Part shown: positions 44,117 through 55,616 of the stretch, piece after piece
How positions within the stretch are numbered: position 1 is the first letter of the stretch
Layout: every line of letters begins with the position of its first letter
Assembly (NCBI GenBank): GCA_016630955.3
Contig: CM049991.1
Location: 558,001 to 622,000 of the forward strand
DNA from: Didymella arachidicola
Lineage: Eukaryota > Ascomycota > Dothideomycetes > Pleosporales > Didymellaceae
DNA: 64,000 nucleotides
Direction of reading: 5' to 3'
The notes under the pieces: model-generated
What the model was told of the DNA's origin: nothing
Databases searched by the model: none
The model's input: only the letters and a program-made list of their open reading frames with translations
Made by a program: the position numbers and the translations under genes

Positions 44117-46692
44117 CTAGCTGCGATGCGAGTCCAAATCGGAGGAGCCACCGATGGAAAAGTCGTCCGGGTCTGGCAGAGAATTGAACCCATAGACATC
44201 GCCCCGGCCGTTGTTATTGTTAACCCGGGAAGGTACAGCATTATGCCTGGAAACCGAGTCATGACGTCTTGTCTGTATAGGAGTAGATTCAGTGGTCGGG
44301 TGCTGGCAATTCGTCGAAGCGTTCAGGTCGTCTTCTGCGCGCGTACTACGGAGAAGAGCTTCACCCTCACTGACAGTACCTAGCTCAAGATCCACACCAG
44401 GTCGATGATAAGAGCGATTCTGCGGCGGATTCCAGTTGAACGTATCAGTTAGCCACTTGAAGATGACATGGAAGGGCGGAAGAGCCCAGTTCAACCAGGC
44501 AGCAAGTGCCAGAGCCAATGGCAAGGCGGTCACAAGGCGCGGAGTCTCCGAGTCCTGCAGAAGAACACCGATGGTCACAAACATGACCAGAATGATCATA
44601 AATCGGGAGAGATGGCTAGGAATGCATCAGCCAGAACCACTGACAGAGTGTATCAATTGAACTTACGCCTTGGTATTGTGGGCAAGGGCACAGTCCAGCC
44701 CAACAAAGTGGAATGCGCTGGCAAACCAGAGCTTGATCACCCTTCATTAGGTCAGCATCGATCGTATCATCAAGGCAACATGGACTTACGTCAGGTAAAT
44801 GCCAGGAGCAAAGCTCATACTCACTAGCGCTGTCCAGAGGAGCGCCATTGCGCACATGATGGCGAGTGAGAGTTTCCTCACCCTATCGTTCCACTCCGGT
44901 GGTCCGCGCAGATAGAGAATCAGTGCTCCGATCAATCCTAGAAGCAGAAGAGCGTCCGCCAGATAATCGAATGGCGTCTCGTCGACGATGAAAGAGCCCA
45001 AACCGGAGGCGGGCGATTGAAACACGGTAGTGGCAGCAGCTCTCCGAATCATCCATGTCCAAGATATAAAATTGAGCAATCCTGTAGCATGACTGCTTCG
45101 ACTCAAGGCATTTTTGAGAACGTTGCCAAGTCTGGACAGGCCATTATCTAAATGTCTGCTCAGCCAAGAAGTAGGACTTGACCAGCGAGGTGACGTGGCT
45201 CCATGATCTGAACGCGTACGCAATCCTCCTGCTCCATCAGAGGGTAGAGGAAGGCCTTGGGTAGTGGCACACGGATTGTCTTTGTCGCGGAGGAACGGTC
45301 GGATCAAAGTTGTGATCGACTGTCGGGCAGTAGGAAGTGGTTCAACGCAGTGTAGCAAGGTCGTGTAGTCGTGCATTTGTTGCAAAGCTTTCGGACGGGC
45401 TAGAATTGCCAGATGGTGGTGGGGTCGGGTAACAGAGGTCTTCCTGTCAGCTTCAGCATACCAGGAACGTGCAACACTTGCCCACGTTTCGCGATCTCTA
45501 ATGTCCTCATCTTCGATAGCCATTCGATACCGCCCAAGATCTCCCAGACACTCGATCCAAGTGTCCTGATATTCAGGTAATATCTCATACGATACTGCCA
45601 TCATCTGGTAGGCTAGATAAATAAATGCCAGCATATAGTCAAGGCTTTCCGGCAATCTTTGACGCAGAAGCTCGAGAAAGCTGTGAGTTCTGTGCTTCCA
45701 CATCCGAGACGGCATTACGTATTTATTAGTCAACCTTCGGAGGGCGGGGGTCGCTGATGGGTGCTGAGATGCAAGAAAGAAATCGTGATGCTCGTTAAGG
45801 AGGGTCCGGTGAAGAGCGATGAGGGCTTGCCAATGGTCATGAGCCATATTAGCTGCCGCTTCTGCTCGATCAACATGGATACACTTGGTTTCCACCATCG
45901 TCAGTCCCGCGTAGATACTTTTCACTTCAGATGCAAGCTGCTCTTGACTGATCGGACGCGAATCTGGCTGTAAGAGGAGCCCAGGGTAACGTGGGTCGTA
46001 TCTTTGCAGCTCTAAAAATCCAGGCCGGCGATAGTTTGTACGTTGCCCCGGCTGGTGCGAATCCGTAGGGCTGAGTTCGTAGGAGCTCGCGTTTTTGGTC
46101 TCAGCCACAGATTGCCGGGGGGAGGTCTCTTCCTTGTTGCCTCGCCTCGGGTCGTAGAGCCGGGCATCATCAGGCCAACGTCGAGACTCCTGCCGTTCGA
46201 GACTATTCGTGGAGTAGCTGGGGATCGCGACCTCGTTGGGCGTGGGCATCTTTCCGCTTCGAGCTCTGAGTTCGGACTCTGCGGGTCGCTTCTTCCCGGA
46301 AGAAGATGATAATCGATGTTCGTTGATTGAGAACAACGACAAGCCAGCAGGTTCCGACGCCAACGTTTGATCCTGAGAAAAAGCTTTGCCAGGCGACGGT
46401 CTGCTGCTTCAGCTTTAGAGCGCTCAACGAGATGTAAGGCTGACACTCACCGAGCTTGGATAGCCTTCTCCCGGATCATGGTTTTTGCCTGTCGTTCATT
46501 GAGTCCTTCCAACTCAAAAGGATGTTCTTCTTTTGTGTGAGCAACGAGCTGTTCAATGTTCTGGAAGATCCTGCCTTGGTGTCCGTACGGACAAGGTAGA
46601 AAGCCGGTTACGAAATCTTGCGACTTATTGGAAGCTTGCGATCTCAGAGCATGGATCCACCGAGACTGGCAGTCCCCCTCAGTGAAGACCAT
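44117..46692 (-). CDS. Est1-type domain protein with multi-span membrane C-terminus
   Basis: Four exons: 46451-46692, 44790-46400, 44667-44741 and 44117-44615; 808 residues, phases consistent. The N-terminus (exon 1) has a finger-like CPYGHQG...LVAHTKEEH segment. Residues about 190-430 carry the alpha-helical signature of fungal DNA/RNA-binding Est1-type domain proteins: MWKHRTHSFLELLRQRLP, YMLAFIYLAYQMMAVSYEILP, WIECLGDLGRYRMAIED, and HHHLAILARPKALQQMHDY. These are TPR-like helices related to Est1/SMG proteins. The C-terminal third has about five hydrophobic segments (LLLLGLIGALILYL, IMCAMALLWTALVSM, FMIILVMFVTIGVLL, ALPLALALAAWLNWAL). The tail is acidic and Asn-rich. Membrane anchoring argues against a classical telomerase role. 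The first intron has alternative AG acceptors three bases apart. Confidence 0.6.
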
Positions 46693-47244
46693 CGCTGCGT
46701 GCCAGCTCCGTGAATGCTACTATGAAGGATGGTCAGGCCTATTAGGCGGCCCAATTGGGGATGTGGACGTTCGACCCTCGGAGGTGTCGACTCGAAGCAG
46801 AAACGCAATGAGGGTCGGCAAAAGGATAATAACAATAGATCAGAGACCAAAAAAGGGTTCAACGGCAACAGCAGGAAAACTTTGCAGGAGCCTTTTGGGG
46901 GAGACGCAAGACAAGAAAGTCCCGGTGGGCAGAAAGAAGGCAACTGGTGAGCTTCCAAGTTCCAGGCCTCTGCACAGCCAGCCAGCCACGTCACCCCGCA
47001 CATCAAGCCATTAGCAGGCTGCTGAACCTCAGCCTGCTCTCTTTCTCAGCCTGTCCGAGCTTTTTGTCCTCGCATCAAACATCGCAACTGACGGATGCTT
47101 CCCAACGCCTCTCTCGTCCGTCACGGGATATCACAGCATATTGTTAGAAGGACTTGAATCGCTCGGTACGAACTTACATGCTCTTTGCATGGGACAGCAC
47201 TGACCCAAGAAACTTTAGCACGAGGTGACTGGCAGATCGTGGAC
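46693..47244. other. Divergent intergenic region
   Basis: About 550 bases between the Est1-type gene start and the uncertain gene on the plus strand. Frames in this interval have no family signature. Confidence 0.4.
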
Positions 47245-48124
47245 ATGGCTGAGTCGCTATTAGCTCTGTCGATGGTCAGTACCATTGTCGACCTTATATC
47301 AATCGCGTCGTCGGTTGTTGCGACATTATACTCGAGCGCGTACAATGATGAGCGAATCTTGCGAGAATGCAGACAGGCGAGCGATAGATTCGATAAGCTC
47401 GACAGATGTCTGCGACTGCTAGGTGACCATAAGCAACCGAGTCGAACACAATTGAAAGCTCTACGGCAAGGAGAGCAAGACTGCTGGACGTTGCTACAGC
47501 AAACGCCTTCTGCTGCCGCATGTCTGCCTTTCAGAATCCGAGATGTAACAGGCATTTCCGATTCGGTCCCCTTCGCGCAATGCATGAATCGCATCACGGC
47601 TCATTGTCAGGAGAAGACGATACACGCCCCAATGATGTGGAGGCTACAGAGCTGGATCTCAGTCAGTTGTGCGCTACGTCAATCGAAATCAATACTGATA
47701 TGGTGCGCAGAAAACCACTGTGGAACGCCTGCCATCGCCGGCGCACAACTTTTTCGCGACGTGGTCAATGACGAGTCCGACCCCACACGGCCTGCTGCTG
47801 AGCTGGGTGGTACTAGCCGTCGCAATAACGACCTACTGCAGATCTCGAGCAGGCTTCCCGTATGAAGGATATTATCTCGTCGGCAGCATGGCTTTAGCAT
47901 GTGTTGTTGGAATGTTAGAGAGCTCAGATAGAGCCACCGTCATACTGATGGACATCCCATGGTGTCTGACGATCGGCATGATGCTGCATATGATAGTGCG
48001 CGGTATTTCGGGGAGACTGGGTACAACGAGGACATGGAGGAACGATGTCTTGTGTACCCTGCCGCCTCTGGCAGTTTCGCCGGATGTTGAGAAGATCGCT
48101 GGGAACGATGCTCATTCAAAATAA
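47245..48124 (+). CDS. Uncertain gene: helical N-terminus and three membrane segments
   Basis: From ATG 47245 the frame begins SLLALSMVSTIVDLISIASS, followed by amphipathic helices (RILRECRQASDRFDKLDRCLRLLGDH). This resembles the N-terminal helical regions found on fungal NLR-like and ankyrin proteins. In another frame, 47709-48124 encodes SPAHNFFATW followed by three hydrophobic segments (LLLSWVVLAVAITTY, YLVGSMALACVVGML, IPWCLTIGMMLHMIV). An acceptor at 47708 after a TACTGAT branch-like site, and a donor GTGGAG at about 47636, would link frames in the middle. I could not derive a complete consistent model, so the parts may be two genes or a decayed one. Confidence 0.3.
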
Positions 48125-48760
48125 GCCGGCGTTCAGAGGGGAAGAATGGACGCGATCGAGATTACCTAGGTCCGGTCCAACTTCACAGATGGGCGCTTGC
48201 AACTTGATAGACACAATTTGTGAGTGAGCCTTGGGCGTCAGGACGTGTGGAGTGCAGGAGTTGGGTTTTGTGCCTCACGGCGCGAATTGATACTTCTGTC
48301 GAGTCGTGTGTGGTGAGGTCGCCTGGCAAGGTCCAGGGTCATCGGGCGGAAAGCGAAGGGTCACGTGTAGACATACCAGTCCATGATGATGAATGCTATC
48401 GCAATGTTCATGTAACCTTGCCAACTGCTAGAGTGCAACTTTCGTTGCAACGAGCCTCCAGGAAATTGCAATGTAGCAATCGTGGAATAGAATATGAAAA
48501 CGTGTGTATGCAGGTGGGCTTTCATTCAGGGACCCCCGTGTTGATGCCGGGCGCAAATGGACAAGGGAGCGCATTCTCGAAGGCTCCAAGTCGGTATGAG
48601 GCTCATTACACAGTAATAATCTGTTGGAACTCGTCAGGTGGTTCCGCGTTCGATCTGTAAATCGTTACGTCATCGACGCGCTTATCCATCGCGCCTGCCT
48701 GCTCGACTCACCCAACACCAGCAGACTCATATTGATGGCAATTCTTGCTAGAGCACCACT
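48125..48760. other. Intergenic region upstream of RAD2
   Basis: About 640 bases with no recognised gene; presumed RAD2 promoter. Confidence 0.4.
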
Positions 48761-51700
48761 ATGGGTGTCACTGGCCTCTGGACCGTTTTACAACCCTGCG
48801 CGCGGCCAATAAAGATCGAGACGCTGAACAAGCGGCGCATCGCCGTTGATGCTTCGATCTGGATCTACCAGTTCCTCAAAGCCGTGCGCGACAAGGAGGG
48901 TAACGCGTTGCGCAACAGCCATATCGTCGGTTTCTTCCGCCGAATATGCAAGCTCCTCTTCATAGGCATCAAGCCTGTCTTCGTCTTCGATGGTGGCGCA
49001 CCGGCGCTCAAGCGCCAGACCATTAACCACCGCAAGTCCCGCCGCGAGGGCAAACGAGACGATGCAGTCCGAACTGCGGGGAAACTGTTGGCGATACAAA
49101 TGCAGAGGGCTGCAGAGGATGAGGAGCGCAAGAGAAAGGAGGCTATGAGACACCCGCGTGAGGAACAGGAAGAGGAGCTACCTGAGAATTTGGTCTATGC
49201 AGACGAGATTCTGCAGACACAGCAGGAGCGCACACAGAACAGACAGTTCAGGAAAAAGGATCAATACCATTTGCCCGATCTAGGTGTACCTATGGCCGAG
49301 CTGGGTGCTGATGACCCTCGAATTATGTCGCTCGAAGAGCTTGAAGACTATGCAAGGCAATTCGACCGAGGCGAGGACATCAACGTCTACGATTTCTCTA
49401 AAATCGATTTCGATGGCATCTTCTTCCAGAGCCTACCGGCTGTTGATCGCTACAACATCTTGAACGCTGCTAGGTTGAGAAGCAGATTGAGGATGGGTTA
49501 TTCCAAGGATCAGCTAGATGCTATGTTTCCTGACAGGATGGCTTTCTCGAAGTTCCAGATCGAGCGGGCTATGGAGCGTAGCAACCTGACTCAAAGGCTC
49601 ATGAATCTTAACGGCATGAATGATGACACGACCTTCGGCGCAAATCGAATCGCTGGCGACAAGAACAGGGAGTACGTGTTAGTGAAAAATGACGGTGTTG
49701 AAGGAGGGTGGGCGCTTGGTGTGGTAACGAACAAAGAAGAGGGCAAGGCACATAAGCCCATCGACGTCGATCTTCCTTCGCGTGCCGCGAAAGTCGAGGA
49801 AGACTGGGAAGAAGAAGACGAGTTCGAGGATGTGCCTATCGAAGGCTTGAACAGGTTACCGAAAGGCCCAAGTCGCGAGACTATCGAGGGTCGTGAGTTC
49901 ATCTCACATGAACTGCGCAAGCGGCGGCAGAATTTCTACAAATCGAGGAAGAGCAGACCCGTACAGTCTCGACCTCACAGAGCTGCTCCGGTGCAAGAGG
50001 AGTCGGACTCGCTGTTTTTGGCAGAAGGCAACGAGGAGGAGCAGTGGGAGAACGTACCGGCAGACGGCGAAGATGAGTTGTTCGAAGCGCCTGGAGACGA
50101 TGCCGAAGACGAACAGCTGCAACAAGCGATCGCGATGTCCATGCAGCAGAGCGGCGCGCCAGAAGTGGAAGAAGAACCGAAAAAGCGTCCTGCACTTGAA
50201 GAGTACGAGCAGAAGCGGGCTGAGGAAACGAACCCCTTCAAGAATGCGAAAGGGTACAGAGGTCTCGCTATCGGAAGGTTAGCAAACCAGCGCGCAAACA
50301 AGCTAGCGCCCAAGGGGCCTTTCGAGGGTAACGACAGCGAAGACGATGACATGGACCTACAAGCGGCCCTGGCTGAGTCTCGCCTGTCTAAAAGACCAAC
50401 AAAGCCGCAGCGGTCACCTGCTCTGCCGGCAATTGCGCCCGCATCTTCGATAGCAGCCAAGTCGGATAGCATCCAGATTAACACACACGGCTTCGATGGA
50501 CCATTGCCGTTTGAGAAGCTGAACCTAGGTTCTTCGCTATTGGGCCAGAAGAAGATGGAAAAGATCGAGCAAGACACCGCAGGTGGCTTCGAGAAAGACA
50601 CTGCGGAGAAGAAAAAGTCTGTTCCACTGCCACCCTGGTTCAAGGGCGAGCGTGACATTGGTAAAGAATTGGATGAGTATCGTAATGAGGAGAAGAGGGT
50701 TTGGGAAGAAGATCGTAAAGAAGATGACGAGCAGTTTCAGTTCGAGCAACTACCTAGCCTGCGAAAGCACCAGACTGGTGAGGTCATCGACTTAGAGGCA
50801 GATCCAAGCCAGACCCAGAACGAGAAGCAGGTAGTTGCTCTGGAATCTGATGATGAAGGGGACATGGAGATGGAAGATGTACCTATTGATAACGGACCGT
50901 CGGAAACGCCAGTCGACGACCAGCTTAGGATGGGTGATCTGGCCGATAAAGTGCGTGCAGAGCCACCACAGCCTCTGGCTGCTGACCAAAGAGCGCCTCC
51001 GACGCAAGATCCCAAGCTGGTCAACAAAACGCCATTTGCAGATGAATCTGACGAGGAGCCAGTTGACTGGTCAGAGAGCGAGCCCGAAGATGAGAGACAG
51101 GCTTTGCAGAAGACGCAACCTGCGGTCGCAGAAAGGGTTCCTTCGCCGCCAAAATCGCCCTCGCCAGAGTTCGAGGATGTTCCCATAACCACTGAATCTA
51201 TGCCACCCTCGGCACCGACCTTGGAAGCGCTGAAGTCACCATCTCCGGAGTTCGAAGATGTGCATATGCATACCGAATCAGCAGATGCCCCAAAATCACC
51301 CTCGCCTGATTTCGAAGACGTTCCAATATCTGTCCCCACTCGCACTCGCAAACCTCGTCGTGAGCCGTCCCCTGACATGCTGCAAGGCCCAGATGATCTT
51401 GAAATACCCGTTGTTCCACATGGCGGGCTTGCTGATGATACTGCACCTCTTGATCTACCTGGCCATGAGTCGGACCAATACTCTGATCCTGAAGACGAGG
51501 AACTGTTTGCCTCTCTTGCTGCTGAAGCAGAAGAACACAATCGCTTTGCACAAGAAGTCAACAGTGCTGCAGCCCGTGTAGACTTCGAGACTGAGCTCAA
51601 ACAGCTTCGTGCGCAACAGAAGAAAGATCGCCGAGACGCTGATGAGGTAACTCAGACCATGATCTCCGAATGTCAGCACCTCCTATCGCTCTTTGGTCTC

Positions 51701-52735
51701 CCTTACGTCACAGCGCCCATGGAAGCCGAAGCGCAGTGCGCTGAACTAGTGCATCTCGGTCTTGTCGACGGCATTGTCACAGATGATTCGGATACGTTCC
51801 TCTTTGGCGGCACACGTGTGTACAAGAACATGTTCAACGCTGCAAAATTCGTCGAATGCTACCTCGCCAACGACCTCGTTTCAGAGTTCAGTCTGACCCG
51901 CGAGAAGCTTATTGCCATCGCGCAACTTCTCGGCTCCGACTACACTACGGGCATCCCAGGTATTGGCCCTGTTACTGCACTCGAGATCATCTCCGAATTT
52001 CCCAAGCTCGAAGACTTTAGAGACTGGTGGACCGGAGTGCAGAACAACACGATTCCGAAAGAGGCTGATGCTTCGAACACTTTCCGTCGCCGCTTCCGCA
52101 AGAGCCAGGCTACCAAGCTGTTTTTGCCTCCTGGCTTCCCCGACCCACGTGTCGCCGATGCATACCTAGATCCGGAAGTTGACTCTGACCCTCAGCCATT
52201 CCAGTGGGGCGTGCCTGACCTTGCTGCCCTGCGCGCCTTCCTTAGTGCCCAGATCGGTTGGAGCAGCGAACGCACTGACGAGGTGCTTGTACCTGTCATC
52301 AAAGACATGAATCGCCGAGAAAAGGAGGGCACACAGGCCAACATCACTCGGTTCTTCGAGGGCAGTGTTGGTGCAGGCGCATTTGCACCGCGTGTCAGAG
52401 GCAACGCAGATGGCAGTGGACCGAGTGGAAAGAAGAAGGGCAAGGCTGCTGCAGGAAAGAGACTCGGTGCTGCGCTGTCGAGGCTGGCTGAGAGGGAAGG
52501 GGCGAGAGGCGGTGTTGATGATGACGAAGACGATGAGGAGGCTGAGCAAGCATTGGTTGCTGAGGACGACGTTCAGTCAGTGCAACCTAGGAAGAGCATA
52601 CAAACGAAGAGGAAGGCACCTGTCTCATTGGCGGCCATGGAAGAGGAGCCGGAAGTCGAGGATGACGATGGAGATGCGGCGTACCAGGAGCCGAAGAAGA
52701 AGAGGGCCAGGAGGACAAAAAAGGCTCGAGCATAA
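48761..52735 (+). CDS. RAD2: DNA repair endonuclease Rad2 (XPG)
   Basis: One uninterrupted frame of 1324 residues. This structure-specific nuclease makes the 3' incision in nucleotide-excision repair and works with TFIIH. The N domain starts at the true N-terminus (MGVTGLWTVLQPCARPI, then RIAVDASIWIYQFL and FVFDGGAPALKR with catalytic Asp residues). A long acidic spacer follows (about residues 110-950). The I domain lies at about 960-1100 (MEAEAQCAEL, VTDDSDTFLFG), followed by the helix-hairpin region IGPVTALEII. Near the C-terminus is QANITRFFEG, a PCNA-binding (PIP-box-like) motif, then basic nuclear-localisation stretches (KKKGK, PKKKRARRTKK). The spacer has repeated [F/W/M]E[D/N]VP motifs (see findings). 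Length suits fungal Rad2. Confidence 0.95.
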   Translation: MGVTGLWTVLQPCARPIKIETLNKRRIAVDASIWIYQFLKAVRDKEGNALRNSHIVGFFRRICKLLFIGIKPVFVFDGGAPALKRQTINHRKSRREGKRDDAVRTAGKLLAIQMQRAAEDEERKRKEAMRHPREEQEEELPENLVYADEILQTQQERTQNRQFRKKDQYHLPDLGVPMAELGADDPRIMSLEELEDYARQFDRGEDINVYDFSKIDFDGIFFQSLPAVDRYNILNAARLRSRLRMGYSKDQLDAMFPDRMAFSKFQIERAMERSNLTQRLMNLNGMNDDTTFGANRIAGDKNREYVLVKNDGVEGGWALGVVTNKEEGKAHKPIDVDLPSRAAKVEEDWEEEDEFEDVPIEGLNRLPKGPSRETIEGREFISHELRKRRQNFYKSRKSRPVQSRPHRAAPVQEESDSLFLAEGNEEEQWENVPADGEDELFEAPGDDAEDEQLQQAIAMSMQQSGAPEVEEEPKKRPALEEYEQKRAEETNPFKNAKGYRGLAIGRLANQRANKLAPKGPFEGNDSEDDDMDLQAALAESRLSKRPTKPQRSPALPAIAPASSIAAKSDSIQINTHGFDGPLPFEKLNLGSSLLGQKKMEKIEQDTAGGFEKDTAEKKKSVPLPPWFKGERDIGKELDEYRNEEKRVWEEDRKEDDEQFQFEQLPSLRKHQTGEVIDLEADPSQTQNEKQVVALESDDEGDMEMEDVPIDNGPSETPVDDQLRMGDLADKVRAEPPQPLAADQRAPPTQDPKLVNKTPFADESDEEPVDWSESEPEDERQALQKTQPAVAERVPSPPKSPSPEFEDVPITTESMPPSAPTLEALKSPSPEFEDVHMHTESADAPKSPSPDFEDVPISVPTRTRKPRREPSPDMLQGPDDLEIPVVPHGGLADDTAPLDLPGHESDQYSDPEDEELFASLAAEAEEHNRFAQEVNSAAARVDFETELKQLRAQQKKDRRDADEVTQTMISECQHLLSLFGLPYVTAPMEAEAQCAELVHLGLVDGIVTDDSDTFLFGGTRVYKNMFNAAKFVECYLANDLVSEFSLTREKLIAIAQLLGSDYTTGIPGIGPVTALEIISEFPKLEDFRDWWTGVQNNTIPKEADASNTFRRRFRKSQATKLFLPPGFPDPRVADAYLDPEVDSDPQPFQWGVPDLAALRAFLSAQIGWSSERTDEVLVPVIKDMNRREKEGTQANITRFFEGSVGAGAFAPRVRGNADGSGPSGKKKGKAAAGKRLGAALSRLAEREGARGGVDDDEDDEEAEQALVAEDDVQSVQPRKSIQTKRKAPVSLAAMEEEPEVEDDDGDAAYQEPKKKRARRTKKARA

Positions 52736-52991
52736 GCCGCTAGCTGCTTGAAATGTAATTGGTCTTATATCTCGAAGAACCATTGTTGTCTAGGCATTCC
52801 AACACGATATAATGTCCCTTCATCGCGCACCTCTTGAGCCTCAACAGATGCGGATGCAACAATCCAGTAGCCGAGCAGTGCAGCATGCGAGATCTCGCGT
52901 ATCGGCTGCAAGATCTCAAAGGACTCTAAGGCATGCGTGGACGAAAGTAAATATATAAACCTGTCTTCAGTGCAAATTGCTACATCGTCAT

Positions 52992-53549
52992 TCACGAGTC
53001 TGCCATAAATTTGTTCGCAGCCTTGATGTACAATGTAAACAGACCGAGGGTACTGACAATCCAGAGAATTGACCGTGCTCGGGAGTTCTTAAGTGTTGTA
53101 GTGTTGATGTAGAGAATGTTATAGATCAGTCGCAGACAGATGTATGCTCCAGTGTAGGCATTCATTGTAGCTAGCATTTGCATCAGCCTTTGATCAGAGA
53201 AATTTCGCGATGGAGTCGTGACTTACACGCTGGGAGACCCGCAAGATTGCCTGCCAAAACAGCACCGACAAAGAATGGAGCATTTTCCATGCCATTTGCG
53301 TGGGCAGCTTCGGCGCGCTCGTACTTCGCAAGAGCATCTTTTGGAATATTCTTCTCGAGGTAGCTGGTGTTGCGTGGGTTGGTGTTGTCCCAGAAGCCTT
53401 TGTTGGCTTTTTTGGCTACGCCAACCTATGTTGGTCAGTCGGAAAACAACAGGCAATTTGAAGGCTTGATTTTATACAGCGTATGCATGCGGCGCCAATG
53501 CCAGGAACCAGTACGCTGGGATGCTGTAGAAGGAGTAGTTCGATGCCAT
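52992..53549 (-). CDS. MAPEG family membrane protein
   Basis: Three exons: 53478-53549, 53227-53425 and 52992-53170; 149 residues. The order is a hydrophobic first segment (SIPAYWFLALAPHAYAV); a soluble loop with KNIPKDALAKYERAEAAHANGMEN; the conserved segment APFFVGAVLAGNLAGL; then two more membrane segments (AYICLRLIYNILYI, ILWIVSTLGLFTLYI). The E-R-A-x-A-A-x-x-N-x-x-E-N pattern followed by a membrane helix is the signature of the MAPEG family (glutathione- and eicosanoid-related membrane enzymes). The first intron starts GTATAA. It is convergent with RAD2; the stops are about 256 bases apart. Confidence 0.85.
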
Positions 53550-54542
53550 TGTATCTTTTGGGACTACAGTGTAGGATGAAGTAGTGACGGCTGGGTGATA
53601 ATCCAAGTTCTATGTGAGCTTACGCAGGTTGCATCAAATTTCAATGTAGACGGGGTCTAGGTTGGAGACATGCCGTTGGTACCTGAACTTGGTGACGCAC
53701 AGTGTGAAGCCAGCCCGTGCACGCCAAAAGCGCGAAAGTCAATCGCGCCCCAGCGGCAGACCTCCACTTCGACACTCGTATCTTCGCGTGATTCGATCCT
53801 CAGCTGGAGCCTCGCAAGCCTTACTTCCGCGCACAAGCACAGTGATTAGTGAACACCAGTCCCTGCGAGATGAAAAGCGTGAGAGTTGCGATGAGGACAC
53901 CGTGTTGAATCTCGACTTCTTCTACCACCAGCACCGTTGACTCTAATCAAGGCAACAGCGTCTGGGCTGCAATTCGTCTTTTTCAAATACCACTACAGAG
54001 CTCGTTCGGAACCAGCTAATTCCAGCACCTGGGTCTCCACATCCAGAATGTTCACAGTTGCAGTTTGCGACGTTAAAATATACAACGTATACCGCCCTAC
54101 CAGGACGCTTTGCAGGAGCAACATCATGTCAGGTCATCAATTGTAAGGCCACTAAAATGTGCTCCATTTACTCAACGAACAGGATGCAATGCACTTGAAA
54201 AGGGATCCTACGCGTGCGATCACGGTGCATGATTTGTAGTTCATTGAAGGTGAGACATTGGCTACGTCTACGAGACTTATCCACGTCGCTTGGAGCCATT
54301 GTTCCAGTGCAATCTTTCAATGTCAGGTGGTTTCATTGTTTCTCATTGACAGCAAACTGCAGGTACCCGCTTGTTGTGACGCATAACCAGAGCCATCATG
54401 AAGTGAAGTGAAGTGATACTCCGCTTCACCTCTGACATTCTTAAACAAATGCTGACTTCGACAACTCTACCATCTTGCTAAGACTTCCAGCTCTTCTGCA
54501 CTACAAACACCTTTCGAAGAACTTGATCAGTCGCGACTCAGC
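53550..54542. other. Divergent intergenic region
   Basis: About 990 bases between the MAPEG gene and the next plus-strand gene. No gene, repeat or tRNA recognised; a short direct repeat of gaagt occurs at about 54401-54415. Confidence 0.4.
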
Positions 54543-55616
54543 ATGACGACAGCAGCAGGCGGCTATCACAGTCCACCCCGCGGTGAACTCACAACAACGT
54601 CTGGGTCAAGCGCGAGAAGTACTGTCGACGAGACTCGGCTTGCAAATCCATCGAGTGTAAGATGGGAGTCATCCGAGCCGAAAGCCACCGTTCGCGACAT
54701 GCCTCTTTCAGCGCTACGGACCCAGAAAGAAGTGGAATCCAGTTCAGCTGTCAAGCGTTTACAACAGGATTTATTGATCCTCACGGGGTTCAATGATAAC
54801 TCAAGCCTCCACTGGCAGCCGGCTTGGTTCAAAGACGGTCGCTTTAAAGGAACAATGTGGACCCTACATAATCCCCCCAACATAGTCACCGAACCATTGC
54901 CCAATGATGGCCAGGGAATACAAATGTATACGCGACGGATGCGTCGGGGTAACGATCCGCCACCGTTGTACATCAAGGACTGGGATCACTGGGTGCGCTA
55001 CTGTGACATCTTTGGCATACCTCACAACTTTCTCAACAAAGAGCAAGTCCGGCTTGTGCGTATGGGACTTCCCAGGTCTGCCGATGGATCTGTTTGCCGT
55101 AGGTTTACAGAGAGTTTCTAGTAAATGTGGTGACTAATTTTCTCCAGCGCCACCGCGGTACCCACTCTATCCAGAGCCCTCGCCTCAGGGCTCCCATCTA
55201 CTCACACCATCGGCGTGCAGCACTCATCTACCTCGCAAGTTCCAGCAGGTCGTATTTAAGACAGAACCAAGCGCTGGTAGCAAGCGCGGCGCTGCTTCTC
55301 TGGACGAAGAGCAAGACAATTTTGAATCTGTGGTTGTGGAGACGGATGGTAAGCTCAGCGTTGTGAGTCAGGAAGAGTATTCTCGGTACCCAAGAGCGGC
55401 AAAATGCTACAGATGGAGCTATGTGCCTTGGACAGCGGAGATGGAAAAGAGTTGCCGGCCGATGATGCTGAAGCTGAGACTTTGGAACGAGATAGGAAAC
55501 TCCTAAGAGGTGCGGTTAGCTGGGTGACGAAGGTCGCAAAAAGAAGTGTTGGTGCTGTGAAACTACGAACAGACGTACGTTGGAGTAACTCTGAGCCGGT
55601 TAGGCCTCGTTGCTAA
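54543..55616 (+). CDS. Unrecognised protein, three exons
   Basis: Exons 54543-55098, 55148-55362 and 55413-55616 give 324 residues with consistent phases. The second intron has a clean GTGAGT donor and a TACAG acceptor; without it the frame ends early at about 55506. The N-terminus is Ser/Thr-rich. The middle part is dense in Trp and aromatic residues (NDNSSLHWQPAWFKDGRF, YIKDWDHWVRYCDIFGIP), suggesting a folded domain. The C-terminus is acidic then basic (DDAEAETLERDRKLLRG, WVTKVAKRSVGAVKLR). No signal peptide or membrane segment. I do not recognise the family. Confidence 0.55.

Noticed and set aside
54401..54415. Short gaagt direct repeats as a possible regulatory array
   Set aside because: Only three 5-base units; expected by chance in a window of this size.
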